A stretch of 64,000 nt of DNA from the NCBI GenBank assembly GCA_027022365.1, contig JALVYU010000026.1:372001-436000 (forward strand), read 5' to 3'. Shown here one piece after another: positions 18,433 to 27,141 of this stretch. Numbering within the stretch: position 1 is the stretch's first letter; each line of letters opens with the position of its first letter. Position numbers and translations under genes: made by a program. A model generated the notes under the pieces. That model saw only the letters and a list, made by a program, of their open reading frames with translations. It did no database searches and had not been told where the DNA came from. The DNA is from Desulfurococcales archaeon. Its GTDB lineage: Archaea > Thermoproteota > Thermoprotei_A > Sulfolobales > Desulfurococcaceae.

Positions 18433-19722
18433 TTATATCCTTGCTAGTTTCTCCACGATCTCCCTGACTACTTCATCACTAGCTACACGTGTCTGATGCC
18501 CGGTTCTAAGATCCTTTACTGTTACTACTTTTTCCTCAAACTCTTTCTTACCGATGATCAATGCTAGATCATAGCCGGCTTTAGACGCTGTGCTCAATGC
18601 TTTCTTGATCTTGCTATGATGGTATAATGTTGATTCAGCCCCTATGTCTTCAACGATCCTCTTAATCTTGAACGCATAGCCTACTAGATTGTGATCCAAG
18701 ACTATTATCAACACTCTAGGACGATATGGTGGTTTAACTCCTTTAATCGACAATGCTATCCTGTCAAGACCCAGTGCCAGGCCCGTAGAATATTCAAATG
18801 GCCCGCCGTACACAGTTGTTAATCCATCATATCTTCCACCGCCGCCTATACTGAGCTCTAAACCTCCTATAGCCTTGTACTCGAATATGAGGCCAGAATA
18901 ATATGCGAGGCCCCTGACGAGGTTGGGATTATATACTGCCTTGTATCCCATATCGCCGAGTATTTCGATGAACCTGGTTGTTCTATCCAGTTCTTCTTCT
19001 AGTTTTTCAAGATAATTACTCAGTACATCATTGTACTCATCAATATACTGCCTTACATCATCGAGGCTAAGCTCTATCAGTTTCTTCATGGCATCCGCTG
19101 CGTCGCTATTAACGTTTCTTAGCTCCTCTATGGCCTTGTCATTCATTCTTTTATCGATTAGATGGAGCACGTGGTCCTGTGTCTCCACAGGGATCCCGAA
19201 TCCTGACATGATGGATCTGTGTAACGATACGTTGCTTACCTCGTAGAAGTGCTCGAGCCCAATCTTGTCTAGAAACGATGAAGCCGTTAGCGCTGCCTCT
19301 AGATCACCCTCAACACCCCTAACACCTATAACTTCGAGGCCTGCCTGCCAGAACTCCCTGTATCGGCCATGCTGTGGTTCCTCATACCTGAAGCACTGGG
19401 CGACATAGTATAGCTTTACGGGTTTGGGAAGGCCTCTAAGGAGGCGAAGATATATCCGTACAATACTTGCTGTTATCTCCGGCCTCAGTGATAATAACCT
19501 GCCGGCCTTGTCTTCGAAGACGTACATAGAACGCTTTATTTCTTCACCGCTCTTCTTTTCAAACAATTTGAAATACTCGAGCGTAGGCGGTATAACTGGT
19601 TTGAACCCGTTTATCCTAGCATAGTTTTTGAACTCGTTGAAAAGATATTCTAGGATCTCGGCGTCCTCGCCAACTAGGTCCCGCATGCCACGAGGCGGTA
19701 GGAGAGAGAAATCCCCCACCAT
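18433..19722 (-). CDS. hisS: Histidyl-tRNA synthetase
   Basis: A class II synthetase of about 429 residues. The N-terminus reads LLPPRGMRD, motif 2 includes FRYEEPQHGRYREFWQ, the histidine signature appears as LVRGLAYYSG, and motif 3 as TGLALGLDRI. The C-terminal anticodon-binding domain follows from about residue 335. I prefer the ATG at 19722 because GGTGA lies just upstream; in-frame TTG and ATG codons at 19749 and 19734 would extend the protein. The splicing endonuclease-like gene lies upstream on the same strand. Confidence 0.95.
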   Translation of the reverse strand: MVGDFSLLPPRGMRDLVGEDAEILEYLFNEFKNYARINGFKPVIPPTLEYFKLFEKKSGEEIKRSMYVFEDKAGRLLSLRPEITASIVRIYLRLLRGLPKPVKLYYVAQCFRYEEPQHGRYREFWQAGLEVIGVRGVEGDLEAALTASSFLDKIGLEHFYEVSNVSLHRSIMSGFGIPVETQDHVLHLIDKRMNDKAIEELRNVNSDAADAMKKLIELSLDDVRQYIDEYNDVLSNYLEKLEEELDRTTRFIEILGDMGYKAVYNPNLVRGLAYYSGLIFEYKAIGGLELSIGGGGRYDGLTTVYGGPFEYSTGLALGLDRIALSIKGVKPPYRPRVLIIVLDHNLVGYAFKIKRIVEDIGAESTLYHHSKIKKALSTASKAGYDLALIIGKKEFEEKVVTVKDLRTGHQTRVASDEVVREIVEKLARI

Positions 19723-19811
19723 AATAGTCACCATTCCCGCCGGTCTCAACGCTATAGGGTATGTATTTAGACAATGTCTTATCAGCCAGCCATATAACTG
19801 TTATCTTAACA

Positions 19812-20321
19812 TTATTTCTTGGGATCCATGCGTCCGACCTCATAGTATGTTATATCGCCCTGTAGGCTAACTACCGCTATGACGAGAGACAACGCGTTAT
19901 CCACCGCCTTCTCGATACTGGAAACTATTCCGTCAAGCGTGATCCTATGTCCTTCCTCAAGCACCTTGATCATCCTGAGCGCACCATGCTTATCCTTGAT
20001 CACAAACTCACCATCCTGTATGACCCTTATTCTCCGCCCCCGATCCCTTAGATCCTTGTAGACAAGGAGGCTTGGCCAAAAGAATTCTCGCAGACAATTA
20101 TAGGCTTTCTCCATGAATTCCTCGAGACCCGATATCTCTTCATCACATATGACTATTTTTGCGCGCTCACTGATCAGTAGGTATGCCGTCTCGATTATAC
20201 TCAGCTCTAAACCCTCCTTGGTTTCCCTGCCGAACCACTTATTGGATAGATCATAGTAGTTGTCCTTGATAAGCCCCTTGCAGGTATCTGTATCAAAGAT
20301 TATCCTATGTATTTTCGGCAT
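19812..20321 (-). CDS. tRNA-splicing endonuclease, structural (non-catalytic) subunit
   Basis: The C-terminal half has the EndA pattern: YKDLRDRGRRIRV opening the catalytic-type fold, and AVVSLQGDITYYEV at the end. The first half matches the EndA N-terminal domain (ETAYLLISERAKIVI). The conserved Tyr and His of the active site are not apparent, which matches the structural subunit of crenarchaeal heterotetrameric enzymes; the catalytic subunit would be encoded elsewhere. The ATG at 20321 has GGTG seven bases upstream; a TTG at 20348 would add nine residues. Divergent from mtnA. Confidence 0.75.
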   Translation of the reverse strand: MPKIHRIIFDTDTCKGLIKDNYYDLSNKWFGRETKEGLELSIIETAYLLISERAKIVICDEEISGLEEFMEKAYNCLREFFWPSLLVYKDLRDRGRRIRVIQDGEFVIKDKHGALRMIKVLEEGHRITLDGIVSSIEKAVDNALSLVIAVVSLQGDITYYEVGRMDPKK

Positions 20322-20415
20322 ATACTGCACCACGCAAGCACTGATCAACGTTACATCTTTTTCCCTAGAGTACCAGATATTACAACAATAATATATTATT
20401 GCAGGTGTACCGTCT

Positions 20416-21489
20416 ATGGATTACCCATATCCAATCAAGATCAGGGCCGTATGGTGGGAGGACAACCAGGTCTGCTGGATAGACACATCTAAACTACCAT
20501 TCGAGGAGAAAACCTACTGTACAGATGAGCCTAAGAGACTGGCCAGAGCCATTATCGCCATGGAGATAAGGGGTGCGCCAGCCATAGGTGTTGCTGCCGC
20601 TCTCGGCATAGCCGCCTACGCCATAAAAATAGCGTCTAGCAGTAGAGAGGAGTTCATCGATAGGATAGAGGATGCTATTAAAACACTGTGGAATACCAGG
20701 CCTACAGCTCATAATCTGTTCTGGGCGCTAACACGTATGCGCAACACACTGAGATCAGCAGCGGAGGAGGGACTGAACACCGGCGAGATAGCCGATAGGC
20801 TCCGCGAGGAAGCAATAAGAATAATGGACGAAGACATACGCGCCAATATACGTATGGGTGAATACGGGGCCGAGCTGGTCCCTGACAATGCAACAATCCT
20901 AACACACTGTAATGCTGGTGCATTAGCAACAGCTGCCTTCGGCACTGCCGAAGGAATAATGCGTGTCGCCTGGTACAAGGGCAAGAAGATTAAGGTAATA
21001 GCAACCGAGACCAGGCCCGTTCTCCAGGGCGCGAGGCTGACTGTATGGGAATTGATGAGGGAAGGAATACCCGTGACTCTCATAACCGATAACATGGCCG
21101 GGTACGTTATACGTAAGGGGCTCGTCGATCTAGTGATCGTTGGAGCGGATCGTATAACGAGGGAAGGCTATGTCATAAACAAGATAGGTACATACATGAT
21201 AGCGCTCGCCGCCAAGAGGAATAATGTGCCTTTCTACGTCGCGGCTCCAACGAGCACGATAGACTTGAACTCTTCAATCGACGATGTCGTAATAGAGGAA
21301 CGCGACCCTAATGAAGTCAAGAAGGTCCTAGGAAAGCCAATTACGTTAGAGGAGGCAAAAGCACTGAACTACGCCTTCGACATAACAGATCCTGATCTAG
21401 TAACAGCTATAATAACTGAGAGAGGAATAGTAAAACCGCCCTTCCCCGAGAACCTTAAACACGTTGTTGAGAGAAGGTTAAATATATAA
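20416..21489 (+). CDS. mtnA: Methylthioribose-1-phosphate isomerase-like protein (eIF2B-alpha family)
   Basis: The 357-residue protein matches MtnA, which converts 5-methylthioribose 1-phosphate to the ribulose form in methionine salvage. Motifs seen are IRGAPAIGVAAALG, RPTAHNLFWAL, ILTHCNAGALAT with the catalytic Cys, ETRPVLQGARLT, GADRI with the catalytic Asp, and NKIGTY. The loop after GADRI reads TREGYVI where NGD is usual, a small deviation. Related archaeal enzymes include ribose-1,5-bisphosphate isomerase, but the motif set favours MtnA. Confidence 0.9.
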   Translation: MDYPYPIKIRAVWWEDNQVCWIDTSKLPFEEKTYCTDEPKRLARAIIAMEIRGAPAIGVAAALGIAAYAIKIASSSREEFIDRIEDAIKTLWNTRPTAHNLFWALTRMRNTLRSAAEEGLNTGEIADRLREEAIRIMDEDIRANIRMGEYGAELVPDNATILTHCNAGALATAAFGTAEGIMRVAWYKGKKIKVIATETRPVLQGARLTVWELMREGIPVTLITDNMAGYVIRKGLVDLVIVGADRITREGYVINKIGTYMIALAAKRNNVPFYVAAPTSTIDLNSSIDDVVIEERDPNEVKKVLGKPITLEEAKALNYAFDITDPDLVTAIITERGIVKPPFPENLKHVVERRLNI

Positions 21490-21519
21490 TTTCTCTACCT
21501 CAACAATCTGAAATATGGT

Positions 21520-21629
21520 GGGCCCGTCGTCTAGCTTGGACTAGGATGCGGGGTTCGGGACCCGAGAGATCCCGCCGCTGGGACGGGCGAAACTCCCCGT
21601 GACCCGGGGTTCAAATCCCCGCGGGCCCA
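21520..21629 (+). tRNA. tRNA-Pro (CGG) with a 34-nt intron
   Basis: The acceptor stem GGGCCCG/CGGGCCC closes a cloverleaf. The D arm pairs GTCT with GGAT, the anticodon stem is CGGGG/CCCCG and the T arm CGGGG-TTCAAAT-CCCCG. The anticodon loop reads TTCGGG then T38, giving anticodon CGG. The insert at 21560-21593 sits at the canonical 37/38 position and would be removed by the splicing endonuclease and joined by RtcB. CCA is not fully encoded. Confidence 0.88.
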
Positions 21630-21656
21630 CCTCTTATTCCTTTCTAGGTGCTGGAA

Positions 21657-22136
21657 ATGGATATTAGGACGACCGTGAAGTATATTGCTGGCCTGAGCGC
21701 CGAGGAACTATCCAGTACTCCTGAGGTATCCTCGATCTCGGCGCTAAAAAGAATAGTCAAACCAGTACTGGCCGGATTCGGGGAAGGGCCTGCATGGTTC
21801 TATGTGTCTCCTAGAAGAGACCATGTAGTCGTCCCTCATTATTTCTGCACTTGCAAAGACTACACCATAAGGGTTATGACAAGAAGACATAGCCTCTCCT
21901 GCAAGCATGTCTTAGCACAACGATTATCGGAGATCACCGGGGTCTACAGGATAGTTGTATTAGATATTAACGAATACATTAGGATACTCACTGAGATACT
22001 CAGAATGGGTATAAGCCCTACGTTGAGAAGATTATTATATAAACAAAAAACTAGACATAAGGGATCAGGTAGGATAGGAGGGAAGAAGAATGGGTCGACG
22101 CAGGAAAAAATACAAGAAAGTGGTAAAGAAGATTAG
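21657..22136 (+). CDS. SWIM zinc-finger protein, Sws1-like
   Basis: The 159-residue product has the SWIM pattern CTC-x19-CKHVLA near residues 63-88, i.e. CxC...CxHxxA, which is the variant described for the Shu2/Sws1 family that assists Rad51 paralogs. The C-terminal tail is basic. ATG at 21657 follows AGGTG by seven bases; an in-frame GTG lies at 21648. The gene begins 28 bases after tRNA-Pro and overlaps elf1 by 47 bases. A recombination role with RadA is inferred from the motif only. Confidence 0.7.
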   Translation: MDIRTTVKYIAGLSAEELSSTPEVSSISALKRIVKPVLAGFGEGPAWFYVSPRRDHVVVPHYFCTCKDYTIRVMTRRHSLSCKHVLAQRLSEITGVYRIVVLDINEYIRILTEILRMGISPTLRRLLYKQKTRHKGSGRIGGKKNGSTQEKIQESGKED

Positions 22137-22395
22137 AAGGATACCAAAGATCTTCCAGTGCCCCAACTGTGGCTCTAGGACGCTCACGATAAGGTTCAGG
22201 AAATCCGAAGTAGAAGGGATGAAAAAAGCAGTGATCACTTGCGGGACCTGCGGCCTGTACTACGAGATGGATGTACCGGAGATACTTGAGCCCGTCGACG
22301 TGTATGGAAAGTTCATTGACCTCTTCGAAGAGGGAAGCATCGAACCCGAGTTCAGAAAGCCGGAGGAAGAGGAGATCAGCTCTGAAGGTACATAA
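22090..22395 (+). CDS. elf1: Transcription elongation factor Elf1 homolog
   Basis: The 101-residue protein starts with a strongly basic tail (MGRRRKKYKK) and then two zinc knuckles, CPNC (24-27) and CGTC (51-54), with GLYYEMDVPEI following the second, as in Elf1. Elf1 binds the RNA polymerase clamp and aids elongation. A GGAGGGA ribosome binding site precedes the ATG. It overlaps both the SWIM gene and, slightly, the GGGP synthase gene, forming a tight three-gene unit. Confidence 0.9.
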   Translation: MGRRRKKYKKVVKKIRRIPKIFQCPNCGSRTLTIRFRKSEVEGMKKAVITCGTCGLYYEMDVPEILEPVDVYGKFIDLFEEGSIEPEFRKPEEEEISSEGT

Positions 22396-23116
22396 GTACA
22401 TCATGGACAAGCTTTCTTCAGGAGAGAAACTACATTTTACGCTCATAGACCCGGACAAGCCCGGCGATCTAAGGAGAATCGCAGAGAAAATGATAGAAGC
22501 AGGGACAGACGCGTTCCTTATAGGTGGGAGCCTGGCTGTAACACCCGAGGAGGCTGGTAAGGTAGCTAAGACCCTACGTGGGATGGGTAAGCCCGTAATA
22601 GTATTTCCCGGCAATCTCAACTGCTTAACACCTGAGGCTGACGCGGTCCTCTACATGATGCTCATGAACAGCCTCGATCCCTACTACCTCGTGGAGGCAC
22701 AAGTATCAGCCGCACCAATAATTAAGAAGTACGGGCTAGAGGTCCTCCCTACAGCCTATATCGTTGTGTATGGGGATACGGCTGTAGCTCATGTTGGGAG
22801 AATACACCCTATACCTGCGGGGAAGCCGGAGATCATAGGCGCGTATGCTCTTGCGGCCGAGTTCATGGGTATGAAGTACGTCTATCTAGAAGCTGGGAGT
22901 GGGTCGGGCAGACCAGTACCGCCCAGCTTCCCCCGCACAGTAAAGAAATACACTAGTCTCATTGTGATCGTAGGTGGCGGTATCAAATCACCTCTTATAG
23001 CCCACGAAATTGTCAGGGCTGGCGCAGACATTATTGTGACAGGCACTATTGTCGAAGAAAATCCGGAGGCCGCGGCAGGCATCGTAGAGGCCGTTAAAAC
23101 CGCTATTCATCGCTAG
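22382..23116 (+). CDS. Geranylgeranylglyceryl phosphate synthase
   Basis: This TIM-barrel prenyltransferase makes the first ether bond of archaeal lipids from sn-glycerol 1-phosphate and GGPP. Motifs are HFTLIDPDK, IGGS, FPGN, YLEAGSGSG and VGGGIKS. The start is unusual. The first downstream ATG is at 22403, but conserved residues VHKYI lie before it, and a CTG at 22382 has GGAG seven bases upstream. Longer in-frame starts would overlap elf1 by 90 bases or more. I place the start at the CTG with reservation. Confidence 0.92.
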   Translation: MKVHKYIMDKLSSGEKLHFTLIDPDKPGDLRRIAEKMIEAGTDAFLIGGSLAVTPEEAGKVAKTLRGMGKPVIVFPGNLNCLTPEADAVLYMMLMNSLDPYYLVEAQVSAAPIIKKYGLEVLPTAYIVVYGDTAVAHVGRIHPIPAGKPEIIGAYALAAEFMGMKYVYLEAGSGSGRPVPPSFPRTVKKYTSLIVIVGGGIKSPLIAHEIVRAGADIIVTGTIVEENPEAAAGIVEAVKTAIHR

Positions 23117-23363
23117 TCTTTCCACAATATTTCTTCTTGAAGGCTTCCTCGACGTCTATGTCCACGAGGTTGGCGACGCTTAGGAGCCAGGCAAATAGAT
23201 CTGCCAGTTCTTCCTCTAGGCTGCGTCGATCCATTTTTAGGAGAGCATCTGCTACTTCTCCAACTTCTTCAACGAGCCAAGTAAATGTTGCAAAAACCCC
23301 CCTGCTATTGTCTCGCTCATAATATCTCCTCCGTATAAGGTCTTGCGCTTCCCTGATCTCCAT
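23103..23363 (-). CDS. MazG-like nucleotide pyrophosphohydrolase
   Basis: The 86-residue protein is an all-alpha NTP pyrophosphatase with the metal-binding pattern EEVGEVADAL (about residues 31-40) and EELADLFAW (about 50-58). Such enzymes remove non-canonical or excess nucleotides by releasing pyrophosphate. It is single-domain, as in many archaea. It is convergent with the GGGP synthase gene and the two overlap by 14 bases. Confidence 0.9.
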   Translation of the reverse strand: MEIREAQDLIRRRYYERDNSRGVFATFTWLVEEVGEVADALLKMDRRSLEEELADLFAWLLSVANLVDIDVEEAFKKKYCGKTSDE

Positions 23364-23468
23364 TCGTAGGCACCCCGCTAAAAAGTATCAATGGTGCCCG
23401 AATGAAATATATTGTGGGTTAGAATATATTGGTAGCAGGCAAGAAGCATCCCTATACAGGTGCCAGCC

Positions 23469-23660
23469 ATGCCTAAAAGTAAAGCTAAGAGGAAGAGCAG
23501 GGGTAAGAGAGAAGCGCCAGGACCTTTCACAGCAGCAGGTCTCATTAGATTCTATGAGGAGGCCGATATAGGGATTAAGATGAAGCCACAGGTACTAATA
23601 ATAATGGCTATTGCTTTCACTGTTGCGGTCATAGTATTACAGAAGCTCGTAGGATTCTAA
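23469..23660 (+). CDS. Preprotein translocase subunit Sec61-beta (SecG)
   Basis: The 63-residue protein has a basic N-terminus, the conserved sequence GLIRFYEEADIGIKMKPQ and one C-terminal membrane helix, the standard form of archaeal Sec61-beta. It stabilises the SecY channel in the cytoplasmic membrane. ATG at 23469 follows GGTG by six bases; an in-frame GTG at 23460 is less likely. It is convergent with the oxidoreductase operon. Confidence 0.93.
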   Translation: MPKSKAKRKSRGKREAPGPFTAAGLIRFYEEADIGIKMKPQVLIIMAIAFTVAVIVLQKLVGF

Positions 23661-23718
23661 AGCAATATACTGCACACTGGACTAGATGGGAAAAATATAG
23701 TGTAATTATGGATACGAT

Positions 23719-24624
23719 CTACATATGTCTCTTGATCCAGTCCCAGTACATTTCAGCGTACTTCTTTATCTCCTCGATCTTCTCAGGCGTCATCTTCTTG
23801 AATCTTCCCTGAAGCTTCAGATATTCTTCTACCGGCTTCCTCTTTGCCGGGTCCATGTAGGGCCTGCTCGGCCCCGATAAGTGAATCTTGCCATCATAGT
23901 ACTCGTAGAGTATCCATAATCCTGTCTCGACAGCCAGCTTCGCGATCTCTACTGTGTACTTCGGGTCGAACCTCCAGCCCGTAGGGCACGGCGCGTGCAG
24001 GTGTATGAACTTAAAGCCCCTGATCCTTCTAGCCTTCTGTAGTTTCGCGTAGAAGTCATGCGGGTATGCTATGCTTGCCGTCGCGACATATGGTACTCCA
24101 TGGGCTATCATTATCCTGGCCACATCTTTCTTGTGCTCAGTCTTACCTATGATAGGCGTAGTCGTCGTCCATGCGCCGAAAGGTGTTGAGCTGCTACGCT
24201 GTATACCGGTGTTCATGTATGCCTCGTTATCGTACATTATGTATATCATGTCGTGGTTTCTCTCGGCCGCTCCGGAGAGGCTCGCCATGCCTATGTCTGC
24301 CGTTCCACCGTCGCCCGCCCAAGCTATCACCTGTACATCGTTTACTCCACGCTTCTTGAGCGCCTCCGCTATGCCTGAAGCCACGGCAGCCGCTGAGGCG
24401 AAAGCCACGTGTACAACACTGGCTTTTATCGAGTTGCCCGGATAAGCTCCTACCACGACCGAGGAGCAGCATGCCGGTATTACCAGGATCATTTTATCCC
24501 TGAATACTGCCGCTAGTACTTTCCAGGCCATCGGTATCGGGCATCCTGGGCAGGCCGCGTCTCCTGGGAGCACTATGTCTCTCATACGATAGGGTAGTGG
24601 GGGTTTTGGACGGGTCTGGGCCAT
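23719..24624 (-). CDS. porB: 2-oxoacid (pyruvate):ferredoxin oxidoreductase, beta subunit
   Basis: The thiamine-diphosphate-binding subunit. It shows an N-terminal CPGC pair (DAACPGCPIP), further cysteines near residue 53 for a [4Fe-4S] cluster, and the TPP signature GDGGTADIG...DNEAYMNTG. The enzyme oxidatively decarboxylates pyruvate (or a related 2-oxoacid) to acyl-CoA with ferredoxin as acceptor. Length 301 residues is normal. GGTGAT precedes the ATG. Last gene of a gamma-delta-alpha-beta operon. Confidence 0.93.
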   Translation of the reverse strand: MAQTRPKPPLPYRMRDIVLPGDAACPGCPIPMAWKVLAAVFRDKMILVIPACCSSVVVGAYPGNSIKASVVHVAFASAAAVASGIAEALKKRGVNDVQVIAWAGDGGTADIGMASLSGAAERNHDMIYIMYDNEAYMNTGIQRSSSTPFGAWTTTTPIIGKTEHKKDVARIMIAHGVPYVATASIAYPHDFYAKLQKARRIRGFKFIHLHAPCPTGWRFDPKYTVEIAKLAVETGLWILYEYYDGKIHLSGPSRPYMDPAKRKPVEEYLKLQGRFKKMTPEKIEEIKKYAEMYWDWIKRHM

Positions 24625-24630
24625 AGGGGA

Positions 24631-25809
24631 TCACCTCTTGTGGTACCATGTGAAAACAGGTGGTTGCTCGCCCTTCTCGACTATATCTACGAAGTTCTTG
24701 ACGAGCTTGTAGAAGTCTGTATGTGTCACGTTGACTCCTCCTATCCCCGCAACTATATTGGATATTACTGGTAGGTTCCTCGTGTACTGCGCCAGACCCG
24801 CTACTAAGTCGGTGTATATTTGTCCCCATGCACCAAAGCTTATTGCGCGGTCGAGCACTATTACTCCTTTGACGCCATTTATTATCTTCCAGAGATCCTC
24901 TATTGGGAACGGCCTCACAAACCTTATCCTGGCGACGCCTACAGGGTATCCCTCCTCGCGTAGTTTCTGGACCGCTTCTATCAGGTCTCCCGCCCACGCG
25001 CCCATCGCTATGGCTATATATTTAGCGTTGCTGCACCCAACACACTGTATTAGGCCCCCATACTTCCTGCCGGTGAGCTTGCCGTAGCTCTCATCAACTT
25101 CTTTTATAACCTGTTTCGCCTCCTCCATTGCTTTCTGTATATCCATGAACATCTCCTCCGTGTCCTCGGGCCAAGCGAGGTTCCCGATCGCTAGGGGCTC
25201 ACGACCGTCTATAACGTATCCCTGTCTTCTCGGGCCAAGCCAGTCGTCCAGCTCCTTCTGGTCGGGTAGCTCAACGGGCATTGTTGTGTGGCCTAGGATG
25301 AAGCCCTCAAGCCCGATCATTACCGGCAGATATACTCTCGGATCCTCGCTTATCTTGAACGCCTGCACTGTCAGGTCGAATACCTCCTGGTTGTCCATGC
25401 CGAAGCCCAGTATCCAGCCCGTATCTCTCTGGTCCATGAAGTCGCTGTGGTCCGGCCATATGTTCCAAGGAGTACCGATTGTCCTCGTAACTATTGCCAT
25501 GACAACTGGTACCCGGGCCCTGCTCGTCCAGTGCACCCATTCATGCATATATAGTAGTCCATGGCTACTCGTCGCCGTGAAGGCCCTAGCACCCGCCAGG
25601 GCTGCGCCGAAAGTGGCTGCAAGGGCTGAGTGCTCGCTCTCAACACGTATCATGACCGCGTCGAGCTCGCCTGACTCTATGAACTCTGCCAGTTTCTCAA
25701 CAATGCTTGTCTGGGGCGTTATCGGGTATGCCGCCACCACTTGTACACGTGCCATTTTAGCCGCGTATGCGACCGCGTAGTTACCCGTTATGGGTACAAC
25801 CTTGCCCAT
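24631..25809 (-). CDS. porA: 2-oxoacid (pyruvate):ferredoxin oxidoreductase, alpha subunit
   Basis: The 392-residue subunit carries domain I/II of the enzyme, with YPITPQTSIVEKL near the N-terminus and RVESEHSAL and TATSSHGLLYMHEW lining the active site. It pairs with the beta subunit to bind TPP and the 2-oxoacid. GGTGAG precedes the ATG; the stop is six bases before porB. The substrate (pyruvate against 2-oxoisovalerate) is inferred from overall resemblance and not certain. Confidence 0.93.
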   Translation of the reverse strand: MGKVVPITGNYAVAYAAKMARVQVVAAYPITPQTSIVEKLAEFIESGELDAVMIRVESEHSALAATFGAALAGARAFTATSSHGLLYMHEWVHWTSRARVPVVMAIVTRTIGTPWNIWPDHSDFMDQRDTGWILGFGMDNQEVFDLTVQAFKISEDPRVYLPVMIGLEGFILGHTTMPVELPDQKELDDWLGPRRQGYVIDGREPLAIGNLAWPEDTEEMFMDIQKAMEEAKQVIKEVDESYGKLTGRKYGGLIQCVGCSNAKYIAIAMGAWAGDLIEAVQKLREEGYPVGVARIRFVRPFPIEDLWKIINGVKGVIVLDRAISFGAWGQIYTDLVAGLAQYTRNLPVISNIVAGIGGVNVTHTDFYKLVKNFVDIVEKGEQPPVFTWYHKR

Positions 25810-25825
25810 CCAGATCTCACCCCCT

Positions 25826-26110
25826 CTACTCCTCGGGAACCATTGTTATCGCGCCTGACGGACAAACGTTTGAACATACACCACATCCCTTACAGTAGTC
25901 GTAGTCTATGGTTGGCCCCGTCTCTGGCTCTACTCTTATCACGTCGACGGGGCAGTAGATCTCGCATAGCCAGCACTTGACGCACTTCTCCTTATCCACC
26001 ACCGGTTTCTCTGTTCTCCAGAAACCCGTCTTGCCGGCCACTCCCTTCTCGGGCCTTGAGAGAGGTACGCGGTACTTTATAGGCTCTATGATCAGGTCCT
26101 GCCCGGCCAT
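25826..26110 (-). CDS. porD: 2-oxoacid:ferredoxin oxidoreductase, delta (ferredoxin-like) subunit
   Basis: A 94-residue 2x[4Fe-4S] protein with two CxxCxxCxxxCP motifs (CVKCWLCEIYCP and CKGCGVCSNVCP). It passes electrons from the TPP site to ferredoxin. ATG at 26110 has GGAGGTG seven bases upstream, so the longer GTG start at 26131 is less likely. It sits between the gamma and alpha genes with almost no spacing. Confidence 0.94.
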   Translation of the reverse strand: MAGQDLIIEPIKYRVPLSRPEKGVAGKTGFWRTEKPVVDKEKCVKCWLCEIYCPVDVIRVEPETGPTIDYDYCKGCGVCSNVCPSGAITMVPEE

Positions 26111-26111
26111 T

Positions 26112-26693
26112 CTAGCACACCTCCGCCTCACGTGTTTGCTTATATGCCTCTACGGCTGCCTCCGCGTTGGTTTCTCCTATTGGACCGTGGAAGTACTCCT
26201 TGATCGCCTCGGCGACGCTGTTTATGGAGACCAGGCCCGTGGCCCGTGCGAACGCGCCGAGCATCGATGTGTTCACCACGGGCCACCCCGCTATGACGAG
26301 CTTCTTCTCGAGCGCTATCCTGGTCGCATTGACTCTATAGAACTTCGCGGAGCCCTTCAGCGTGAAGGCTTTCTTCTCCAACACCATGTTGTCCGGCGCA
26401 TTAACAACCACTACCCCACGATCCCTTACCTCTATCCTCTTGGTCAACCCGAGCGAGACGAGCTTGGGATCCAGGACTACTAGTACGTCACAATCATAGA
26501 ACATGCCGTGCCTCAGTATGGGCTTATCGCTTATCCTGCTGAAAGCCATGACGGGGGCCCCTCTACGCTCAGCGCCGAAGAACGGGAATCCCTGGCCATA
26601 TAGGCCTTCCCTGAGCACGGCACTGACCAGTATATTGGCGGCAGTAACTCCTCCCTGACCACCCCTACCATAGAATATAATCTCCTTAAGCAA
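26112..26693 (-). CDS. porG: 2-oxoacid:ferredoxin oxidoreductase, gamma subunit
   Basis: First gene of the operon. The N-terminal EIIFYGRGGQGGVTAA is the signature of the gamma domain, which binds CoA. I place the start at TTG 26693, where GGTGGTT lies seven bases upstream and the protein begins MLKEIIF; an in-frame ATG at 26723 would add ten unconserved residues. A TATA-like TTTTTATTC lies near 26770. About 193 residues. Confidence 0.92.
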   Translation of the reverse strand: MLKEIIFYGRGGQGGVTAANILVSAVLREGLYGQGFPFFGAERRGAPVMAFSRISDKPILRHGMFYDCDVLVVLDPKLVSLGLTKRIEVRDRGVVVVNAPDNMVLEKKAFTLKGSAKFYRVNATRIALEKKLVIAGWPVVNTSMLGAFARATGLVSINSVAEAIKEYFHGPIGETNAEAAVEAYKQTREAEVC

Positions 26694-26794
26694 GGCTCTC
26701 AACCACCAGAAACAAGGGGACATATCACGTGTCGTTTTCCTTGCTCAAGACAATATATCTGGGAAAAAGAATAAAAAGAATTGCATAACCCGGG

Positions 26795-27141
26795 GGCGCC
26801 GGGGAAGAGCTCGTAACCCGCATTCTGTTAACGGCTACATTCGACTAAGCGGCCCCCACAGGGGATCGCGTGGGCCTCATCCCCCCGGAGCCGCCGGGGG
26901 CCTTGCTCCCCACGGGACGGCCGTTTCAACGCAACCACCGCCGTACTCGACGGGTTGCCGCCGCCCCGTCGCCGGGACGGCCACGCCGCCTCATCGCCAT
27001 CCAAGCGGTGGACGTGCCGTTTCTGTGCCGTTGCCACGGGTCCTACCCGTGCCCCGTTTCGGGGCCGTGGCCCCACGGGGAGTGCGGAGTTTCCTCACCC
27101 CCTACGCGGGGGCGTGGGTAGCCCGGCCCTTCCCCGGCGCC
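26795..27141 (-). ncRNA. rnpB: RNase P RNA, archaeal type
   Basis: A GC-rich block in an AT-leaning region. On the minus strand the ends pair as P1 (GGCGCCGGGGAAG with CTTCCCCGGCGCC). The universally conserved region GAGGAAACTCCGC (complement of 27084-27096) lies near the 5' side, and ACAGAATGCGGGTTAC (complement of about 26813-26828) near the 3' side. About 347 nt, similar to archaeal type A RNase P RNA. Its product trims tRNA 5' leaders with the Rpp proteins. Several frames here are shadows. Confidence 0.92.

Noticed and set aside
21520-21629. Reading the intron tRNA as tRNA-Glu or tRNA-Arg
   Set aside because: Shifting the D stem to keep A21 and pairing CGGGG/CCCCG gives a consistent cloverleaf with anticodon CGG (Pro); the other readings break the stems.
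23119-23363. Defence-type reading of the MazG gene (MazEF-like)
   Set aside because: It is a stand-alone pyrophosphohydrolase without toxin or antitoxin partners.
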